A stretch of DNA of 6,736 bases, from positions 1-6,736 of the forward strand of contig JAFLTK010000162.1 in assembly GCA_022511505.1 (NCBI GenBank). The letters run 5' to 3'. Of the stretch, positions 1 through 3,964 are shown piece after piece. The notes beneath the pieces are model-generated. The model did no database searches and had not been told where the DNA came from. It saw nothing but the letters and a program-made list of their open reading frames with translations. The first letter of the stretch is position 1, and every line of letters starts with the position of its first letter. The DNA comes from Muribaculaceae bacterium (GTDB lineage Bacteria; Bacteroidota; Bacteroidia; Bacteroidales; Muribaculaceae). Made by a program: the position numbers and the translations under genes.

Positions 1-62
1 TCAGTTGGTAGAGCATCAGCTTCCCAAGCTGAGGGTCGCGAGTTCGAGCCTCGTCTACCGCT
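1..62 (+). tRNA. tRNA-Gly (anticodon CCC), 5' end cut by the window edge
   Basis: The sequence enters in the D loop. The D-stem 3' side (GAGC, 11-14) is followed by a 5-bp anticodon stem (TCAGC 16-20 with GCTGA 28-32). The 7-nt loop TTCCCAA (21-27) puts CCC at 23-25, which reads the GGG glycine codon. The T arm is GCGAG (38-42), TTCGAGC, CTCGT (50-54), and the acceptor 3' side CTACCGC (55-61) is followed by T62. A U discriminator is usual for bacterial tRNA-Gly. CCA is not encoded. The acceptor 5' side and D-stem 5' side lie outside the window. Its 3' end faces the integrase remnant at 246, so it was probably an integration target. Confidence 0.95.
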
Positions 63-77
63 CCCGCCCCAAGGGGT

Positions 78-114
78 TGAAAGTCAGCGGTTTAAGCCTG
101 CTGACTTTCATTTT
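78..114 (+). terminator. Terminator-like hairpin after tRNA-Gly
   Basis: An 11-bp perfect stem (TGAAAGTCAGC 78-88 with GCTGACTTTCA 100-110) can be extended by GG/CC inside the loop. It is followed directly by TTTT (111-114), and a second run of eight T lies at 122-129. It begins 16 nt after the tRNA 3' end, which fits an intrinsic terminator of the tRNA transcript. It also lies inside the presumed attachment region of the lost element, so it could have arrived with that element. Confidence 0.65.
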
Positions 115-160
115 AAGCCTATTTTTTTTGAGCCTTATGCCTTAAAAAAAAAGCCCAAAA

Positions 161-200
161 GTGTTACATTTTATTGCAAACTGTTACATTGTGTTGCAGA
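161..200. repeat. Two tandem 20-nt direct repeats, candidate integrase arm sites
   Basis: Copies at 161-180 and 181-200 match at 16 of 20 positions and share TGTTACATT followed by TTGCA. They abut with a 20-nt pitch, close to two helical turns. They sit between the tRNA-Gly 3' end and the integrase remnant, where arm-type recombinase sites are expected in an integrated element. The repeat is seen directly; the arm-site role is inferred from position only. Confidence 0.5.
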
Positions 201-245
201 AATTTGTTCCAAAATTTGTACCTTTTTTGGGCGTAATTTAGACTT

Positions 246-386
246 ATGGCATCAGTAAAATTTTTTCTTGACAAAAGAAAAGGCCCTAAAAAGGATGGCA
301 CCTATCTTTTAAAGTTGTGCATCATCCATGAACGCAAGGTCAAGTATGTTTCGCTCAATTTATCATTAAAAGACGTAGCACTTTGA
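246..386 (+). pseudogene. Tyrosine recombinase (integrase) remnant, N-terminal arm-binding part only
   Basis: An ATG-initiated frame of 46 codons begins MASVKFFLDKRK and contains KKDGTYLLKL (about residues 15-24) and HERKVKYVSLNLSLK (28-42). This pattern is characteristic of the start of Bacteroidetes tyrosine recombinases, which have an N-terminal arm-type DNA-binding strand domain of this sort. Full proteins are about 400 residues and end with a catalytic domain holding the R..H-R-Y residues. Here the similarity stops near residue 42, and TGA follows at 384-386. No core-binding or catalytic domain follows in any frame, because a transporter promoter and gene begin within 35-90 nt. The protein cannot recombine DNA. 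A TACCTTTT box at 219-226 may be the old -7 promoter element. I infer the decayed end of an element once integrated at the adjacent tRNA-Gly. A functional small DNA-binding protein is possible but unlikely. Confidence 0.75.
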
Positions 387-418
387 TTCGGGTGGCATGG
401 AGAGATGCTGTGGGGGGC

Positions 419-450
419 TTTGTCGTTGCCGAGATTTATCGCTACCTTTG
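419..450 (+). promoter_or_regulatory. Bacteroidetes-type promoter of the 477-1391 transporter
   Basis: A TTTG -33 box (419-422), a 20-nt spacer and a TACCTTTG -7 box (443-450) match the Bacteroides consensus TTTG/TAnnTTTG. Transcription should start a few nt downstream, giving an AT-rich leader of about 20 nt before the ATG at 477. The promoter lies just downstream of the integrase remnant's stop, so the transporter is transcribed independently of it. Confidence 0.75.
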
Positions 451-476
451 CAGCCGGTTTTAAATTTTAAGAAATT

Positions 477-1391
477 ATGTGGCTGTTGATTCCTATATTT
501 TTTCTGGGTTTTATGACGCCGATACAGACGGCGGCCAACTCGCGCTTGCGCCAGTCGGTCGGGTCGCCTTTGGTTGCGTCATTGGTGTCGTTTACCGTTG
601 GCACTCTCTTTTTGGCGGCCGTTGTTTTGTTTCAGAAAGGGTCGCTACTGTTTGAGGCTGAACTAATTGAGCGCTTGCCGTGGTGGGCATGGCTGGGCGG
701 ACTCTGTGGACTCTGGGGGTTGACCGTCAATATCATCATATTCCCAAAACTTGGAGCAGTGCAAACGGCACTGATGCCTATGCTTGGGCAGATTGGCATG
801 GGTATCGTTATCGATAGTTTCGGGTTGTTGCAGTCGCCGGTGTTTCCGTTTACGGTCACTCGCTGCATGGCGCTGGTGATACTGCTTATTGGTATAGTGC
901 TGATAGTCAGACGTAAAGAGGCGGCGCATCGGCGAGCGAATTTGTTCGTATGGCAACTGATTGGCATCAGCGGTGGCGCCATCTTTGCGATGCAGCCGTC
1001 GATGAACAGCCTGCTTTCGGTCGGACTTTACTCATCGGTTCATGCCGCTTTTGTCTCGTTTCTGACGGCTACCATCATGCTCGTGTTGCTTAACGTCGCT
1101 ATCCCCGGCGACCGTGTCAACTTGTCGCGGATTTTCCACGCCGACAATCGCCCGTGGTGGTCGTGGCTGGGCGGTATTATCGGCGGCACGTTTGTGACCG
1201 GTTTCGCATTTTTTGCGTCAAAAACCGGCATCGGGTTGTTGCTGATTACCAGCATTTGCGGAATGCTGACCAACAGCCTCATCATCGACCGCTATGGTCT
1301 GCTCGGCGCCCCCCGAAAGCCGATTGGCGCGACTCAATACATAGGCCTGATACTGGTTGTCATCGGTATTATCATCATCAAAACATGCTAA
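477..1391 (+). CDS. DMT-superfamily transporter, tandem YdcZ/DUF606 type (304 aa)
   Basis: This is an integral inner-membrane protein with about ten predicted hydrophobic segments, in two halves of about 150 residues. YdcZ/DUF606 proteins are usually single five-helix units of about 150 aa; this is the fused double form. The duplication is visible: PWWAWLGG (68-75) recurs as PWWSWLGG (226-233), and VIDSFGLL (111-118) as IIDRYGLL (269-276), both pairs exactly 158 residues apart. Each half starts with a helix carrying P-x-x-x-x-N (PIQTAAN near 15; PSMNS near 174). Between the halves is a short basic linker (RRKEAAHRR, about 145-153). The family belongs to the drug/metabolite transporter superfamily; its substrate cannot be read from sequence. 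The ATG lies about 27 nt after a good -7 box, and an in-frame TAA at 468 excludes an upstream start. It is not obviously co-transcribed with the next gene, which starts 122 nt away behind its own promoter-like sequence. Confidence 0.88.
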   Translation: MWLLIPIFFLGFMTPIQTAANSRLRQSVGSPLVASLVSFTVGTLFLAAVVLFQKGSLLFEAELIERLPWWAWLGGLCGLWGLTVNIIIFPKLGAVQTALMPMLGQIGMGIVIDSFGLLQSPVFPFTVTRCMALVILLIGIVLIVRRKEAAHRRANLFVWQLIGISGGAIFAMQPSMNSLLSVGLYSSVHAAFVSFLTATIMLVLLNVAIPGDRVNLSRIFHADNRPWWSWLGGIIGGTFVTGFAFFASKTGIGLLLITSICGMLTNSLIIDRYGLLGAPRKPIGATQYIGLILVVIGIIIIKTC

Positions 1392-1459
1392 AATTCTCTC
1401 TGATTACGTTTACCTTATTTGCAAAAGTCGCTGAAATTATGCTCATAATGCAGTTGTTT

Positions 1460-1491
1460 CTTGTAAATATCATTTAATAGGGTTAAATTTA
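1460..1491 (+). promoter_or_regulatory. Possible promoter of the 1514-1990 gene
   Basis: CTTG (1460-1463), a 20-nt spacer and TAAATTTA (1484-1491) resemble the Bacteroides TTTG/TAnnTTTG pattern, with one mismatch in each box. The -7 box overlaps the 16-nt element shared with the CotH gene leader. It is weaker than the promoters before 477, 3965 and the CotH gene. Confidence 0.4.
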
Positions 1492-1500
1492 TGCATAATT
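1485..1500 (+). repeat. 16-nt leader element shared with the CotH gene (copy 1)
   Basis: AAATTTATGCATAATT, which includes the palindrome TTATGCATAA (1489-1498), ends 13 nt before the ATG at 1514. An identical copy in the same orientation relative to its gene lies 13 nt before the CotH start. The identity and spacing are seen directly. A role as operator or leader element is inference. Confidence 0.55.
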
Positions 1501-1513
1501 CAAAAAGAAACTT

Positions 1514-1990
1514 ATGTTAAGAACTTTAATTTTATTTGTGGCCATCATTGCTGCTAATGTGGCTTATTCTCAAGATGAAGCCGTCTATGAAGAGATAACC
1601 TACGGCTATGAACCTGCCTCCGGAATGCCTGAACTTGATACATATCCTTTATATCCGGGTGGTTTGAACGGTCTTATGTCTTTCCTTAGCAAAAATATCT
1701 CTTATCCCGTGCAGGCAGTAGCGGAAAATATTGAGGGGCGTGTAATTGTAAATTTTGTTGTAAATGTTGAAGGCAATGTTTCACAAGTGGAGATAGTTAA
1801 GTCTGTGCATCCTCTCCTTGACAAAGAGGCGATACGCGTTCTGAAAATGTTAACAGGGTTTATTCCGGGCAAAATTAATGGCGAAAATGTCGATGTTTGG
1901 TTCACCTTACCCATTAACTTTAAGTTGCCGCCAAAACAATCGCAACCGCAATCCCAAAAACGCCCCGTGACCCCCAACCTGAAATATTAA
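1514..1990 (+). CDS. Secreted TonB C-terminal-domain protein (158 aa)
   Basis: A short signal peptide (residues 1-19, MLRTLILFVAIIAANVAYS, cleavage about S19/Q20) precedes a 30-residue acidic stretch and then a TonB_C domain (about 47-138). Recognisable elements are YPGG (47-50), the helix that follows it with ISYP (62-65), EGRVIVNFVVNVEG (74-87), VEIVKSVHPLLDKEAIRVL (92-110), PGKINGENV (118-126) and FTLPINFKL (130-138). The tail (139-158) is rich in Q, P and K. Classical TonB uses this domain to touch the TonB box of outer-membrane receptors while anchored in the inner membrane with ExbB/ExbD. This protein has no long Pro-rich periplasmic spacer, and its only hydrophobic segment is the cleavable-looking signal, so it is probably soluble in the periplasm or secreted. 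Bacteroidetes encode many such stand-alone TonB_C proteins of unclear role. The usual W before PG is F116-I117 here. The gene is visibly AT-richer than dnaG or the transporter. No ExbB, ExbD or receptor gene is nearby. Confidence 0.85.
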   Translation: MLRTLILFVAIIAANVAYSQDEAVYEEITYGYEPASGMPELDTYPLYPGGLNGLMSFLSKNISYPVQAVAENIEGRVIVNFVVNVEGNVSQVEIVKSVHPLLDKEAIRVLKMLTGFIPGKINGENVDVWFTLPINFKLPPKQSQPQSQKRPVTPNLKY

Positions 1991-2050
1991 TCGGTTGACT
2001 TCGCTAAGTCCGGGTCTGATAAAAATTTGCCCCTTCATGCATCACAAAAG

Positions 2051-2080
2051 CGAGCCGGCGTGTAGGTTCACGTCGGCTCG
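2051..2080. terminator. Strong hairpin shared by the convergent TonB-like and CotH genes
   Basis: A 12-bp stem (CGAGCCGGCGTG 2051-2062 with CACGTCGGCTCG 2069-2080, one G-T pair) closes a 6-nt loop. On the minus strand it is followed by CTTTTG, so it best serves the CotH transcript, which ends its coding part at 2111. On the plus strand the 3' flank is GT-rich, with no clean T run, but the hairpin is well placed 60 nt after the TonB-like stop. It is likely bidirectional. Confidence 0.7.
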
Positions 2081-2110
2081 AGTTGTGTTGTGTTATATTA
2101 TTATGTTAGG

Positions 2111-3553
2111 TTATTTAGCAATGAGTTTTTCAACGTTTTGGCCCTTGCGCACGATGTAAATGTTGCCGGGCACGGTCTCGTTGACGCGGATGCCGTCTAC
2201 GGTGTAGATTTCGGTCTCAGCGCGATTGTTGTCGATGCTGACGTTTTCAACGCCGGCTACTTGAAAGTACTCGTCCATCTCGGCAAAGCGGTTTTCATAC
2301 CACTTGCCAATCAAGTCGACTTCTTTCTGAAGGTCGTTGACATACATCTCGCAGTAGTCGTCCTCTTTGTCGGCCCAGTGCTCGACGGTGCGTTGCCAAG
2401 CGCCGCTGCTGATAAAAAGGTCGGCGTAGGCCTGAAGACGGCTCTTGACGCTTTCAATCGATAGGGCACCGGAGCGGCCTTCGATCCAGCGAGTGCGCAT
2501 GATGTTGTGGAACTCGTCGCTACGCATTGCGGCTGCAAAAGGCAGCGGAGCGCTCTTTACGATATCCTCGATTGGCCAGTGGAGATAGTCGCCGTCATAT
2601 TTCGAGCCGTCATACTCGCCGCCAAGGGAGGTGTCGAGGTCCCAAGGGGTTACGACAAAGCGAGTGTCAGGGTCGTCGCCGGCAATGTTGACAATCGAGA
2701 AATATTTGTTTTTGTTACCCCAGTTGTCAGAGATGCTGAGGGCCATCAAATGGATGGTATAGTCGGCAAGATTCTCCAAATAGAAATGCTCCTTGACATA
2801 GTCAAAGTTGTCAAAGTTGGAGTTGTTGTAAAGGTCAACGAGTGGTTGCCATGCTTCTTCACAAGGGAAATCTTCGGGTTCGTGGAGCTCCCATGCATCG
2901 TGCCACTGAGGGATGTAGACAGTATTGTCGACAAAGAAACCGGGGTTGTTCTGATCCTCGATGTCATTGGTGCCGTGCTTGTAGAGAACGCCGCGAACCT
3001 GCTGCAGCGAGCCGTCGTCGTTGGTCTTAGGCTTCTTGAGGTTCAAGAGTTTGCGGTTGATTTTGTCGGTAACACAGTAGATGCCTTTGTAGGTGTCGTT
3101 GATATACATTTCGACAAACTTGCCGACGGTGCCGTTGCGGCCCTCAAAGTCGCTCTCGTAGGGGAGTTTAGAGAAATCGTTCCAGATGTCGAAACAAACG
3201 CGGTTGCGCATATTGATTCGGTCGATTGCCATTGCGTCGAGGATGAAAGACGATGCTTCACGCAGTCCAAGGAGGTTGTAGTCAAGGCTTGCATCCATCT
3301 CGTCGCGCAACTTCATGTTGAGCGCCGGCTTCATGGGATACATGCGCGCGGTCGCGCCGCGTGTCTTAAACTGAGTGTTTAGTGTGACAACCGAACCATC
3401 CACATCGGTCAACGTCATCTTACCTTTGATGTATGTGTCATAGTTTAACGCAGACTCGTCATATTCAATTTTCATTACAGGCATTGTCTCGGCCTTGGAC
3501 GCTATTGCTGCGAATGCTAGACATAGTAGAAGAAGTGGTTTTTTTATATTCAT
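2111..3553 (-). CDS. CotH kinase-family exported protein (480 aa)
   Basis: CotH proteins are an atypical protein-kinase-like family first known from Bacillus spore coats. Bacteroidetes encode exported members whose targets are mostly unknown. A signal peptide (1-21, KK then a hydrophobic core, ending ASKA) precedes a short beta-rich lead-in. Family motifs follow in order: KTRGATARMYPMKPALNMKL (63-82), matching the R-G-x(n)-K-P nucleotide-loop region; LLGLREASSFIL (94-105) and an RNR segment (116-118); EMYINDTYKGIYCVTDKI (148-165), where many members have E in place of D163; DNWGNKNKYF (276-285); and TPWDLDTSLGG (302-312), the WDxD signature with presumed metal-binding D305 and D307. The helical 330-430 region completes the fold. 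The last about 45 residues (436-480) with EIYTVDGIRV and PGNIYIVRKG look like the C-terminal beta module used as a type IX secretion signal or its relatives, suggesting cell-surface export. It is alone on its strand, with its own promoter and a terminator hairpin. Activity and substrate are not shown. Confidence 0.88.
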   Translation of the reverse strand: MNIKKPLLLLCLAFAAIASKAETMPVMKIEYDESALNYDTYIKGKMTLTDVDGSVVTLNTQFKTRGATARMYPMKPALNMKLRDEMDASLDYNLLGLREASSFILDAMAIDRINMRNRVCFDIWNDFSKLPYESDFEGRNGTVGKFVEMYINDTYKGIYCVTDKINRKLLNLKKPKTNDDGSLQQVRGVLYKHGTNDIEDQNNPGFFVDNTVYIPQWHDAWELHEPEDFPCEEAWQPLVDLYNNSNFDNFDYVKEHFYLENLADYTIHLMALSISDNWGNKNKYFSIVNIAGDDPDTRFVVTPWDLDTSLGGEYDGSKYDGDYLHWPIEDIVKSAPLPFAAAMRSDEFHNIMRTRWIEGRSGALSIESVKSRLQAYADLFISSGAWQRTVEHWADKEDDYCEMYVNDLQKEVDLIGKWYENRFAEMDEYFQVAGVENVSIDNNRAETEIYTVDGIRVNETVPGNIYIVRKGQNVEKLIAK

Positions 3554-3566
3554 GTGATTGCAATTT

Positions 3567-3582
3567 AATTATGCATAAATTT
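3567..3582 (-). repeat. 16-nt leader element shared with the TonB-like gene (copy 2)
   Basis: Read on the minus strand this is AAATTTATGCATAATT, identical to 1485-1500, with the palindrome TTATGCATAA at 3569-3578. It ends 13 nt before the CotH ATG, the same distance as in the TonB-like gene. Here it begins 5 nt after the -7 box, at or near the expected transcription start. Confidence 0.55.
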
Positions 3583-3587
3583 TGGGA

Positions 3588-3618
3588 CAAATTTATACCT
3601 TTTTTATGAACAGGCAAA
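3588..3618 (-). promoter_or_regulatory. Bacteroidetes-type promoter of the CotH gene
   Basis: On the minus strand TTTG (3618-3615), a 19-nt spacer and TAAATTTG (3595-3588) match the TTTG/TAnnTTTG consensus exactly. The expected start is near 3583, giving a leader of about 30 nt that contains the shared 16-nt element. Confidence 0.75.
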
Positions 3619-3916
3619 ACATTAATCAGAAAATTTTGTAACCGAATGGTTAAAATTTGTTTCACGAGGTCAACGTGTAATTTGCCTATTGAAAAGCTGA
3701 TAGCTGAGAAATTAACAATTATAGACTTAAATATGCTGAATATCAGTAAGATGTCCAGATTTAAAATGATAGAAAATCAACAACACCGGACTATAATTAT
3801 ACCTATTATTCTTGGATTTCTCTTCGCAATGGACGAGTTCTGATGAGACAGTCACAAAAAGACTCTCTCTGAATGTATTCGTGAACTTTTAAATTTTTTG
3901 ATGGGGTTGCCGGCTG
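3619..3916. other. AT-rich intergenic stretch between the divergent CotH and dnaG genes
   Basis: Nothing here is recognisable as a known gene. A 65-codon plus-strand frame (3646-3843) has no family resemblance, no recognisable promoter and AT-driven codon use, so I do not call it a gene. An imperfect hairpin follows it (GAGACAGTC 3845-3853 with GACTCTCTC 3861-3869, one C-C mismatch), with T-rich sequence (TTTTAAATTTTTT) near 3887-3899. The hairpin could end a short transcript or block transcription into the dnaG promoter. The stretch also contains the inverted repeat at 3631-3658. Confidence 0.5.
3631..3658. promoter_or_regulatory. Inverted repeat just upstream of the CotH promoter, possible operator
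   Basis: AAATTTT-GT-AACC (3631-3643) and GGTTAAAATTT (3648-3658) form an 11-bp inverted repeat with a 2-nt bulge around GAAT. The core is TAACC-N4-GGTTA (3639-3652). It ends 12 nt upstream of the CotH -33 box, a typical activator position. The neighbouring sequence is AT-rich, so chance pairing contributes. Confidence 0.3.
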
Positions 3917-3919
3917 TTG

Positions 3920-3943
3920 GGTGGTTTGGTGGATTGGTGGATT
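3920..3943 (+). repeat. Three 8-bp tandem repeats inside the dnaG promoter
   Basis: GGTGGTTT (3920-3927), GGTGGATT (3928-3935) and GGTGGATT (3936-3943) repeat with an exact 8-nt period. They cover the -33 TTTG (3925-3928) and most of the spacer of the dnaG promoter. The plus strand carries six closely spaced GG or GGG runs at 3919-3940, enough for a two-layer G-quadruplex in principle. Confidence 0.7.
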
Positions 3944-3956
3944 TTTGCTAATTTTG
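3925..3956 (+). promoter_or_regulatory. Bacteroidetes-type promoter of dnaG
   Basis: TTTG (3925-3928), a 20-nt spacer and TAATTTTG (3949-3956) match the consensus exactly. Transcription would begin about 3960-3963, only a few nt before the ATG at 3965. The promoter covers the more upstream ATG at 3917, which argues against that start. Confidence 0.7.
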
Positions 3957-3964
3957 TTGGCAGA

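Noticed and set aside
122..152. T-run and A-run that could pair as a second hairpin after tRNA-Gly
   Set aside because: Only A-T pairs with a 14-nt loop; the stronger GC-containing hairpin at 78-110 explains termination better.
161..200. Repeats as a CRISPR array
   Set aside because: Only two imperfect copies directly abutting with no spacers, and no cas genes.
387..476. Possible continuation of the integrase in frame after the TGA at 384-386
   Set aside because: The following residues (FGWHGEMLWGALS...) do not resemble a recombinase, and this segment contains the transporter promoter.
1154..1477. 107-codon plus-strand frame overlapping the transporter end
   Set aside because: It is an out-of-frame shadow of the transporter for most of its length, running on by chance into the AT-rich spacer.
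1997..2010. Small hairpin GACTT-CGCT-AAGTC just after the TonB-like stop
   Set aside because: Five base pairs and no T run; the 12-bp hairpin at 2051-2080 is the far better terminator.
2507..3382. 291-codon plus-strand frame opposite the CotH gene
   Set aside because: It is a Val-rich, low-complexity antisense frame of a gene with clear family motifs, signal peptide and promoter. It has no promoter or family resemblance of its own.
3646..3843. 65-codon plus-strand frame in the CotH-dnaG intergenic region
   Set aside because: No promoter box, family resemblance or compositional support; its start lies inside an inverted repeat. A hairpin after it is suggestive but not enough to call a gene.
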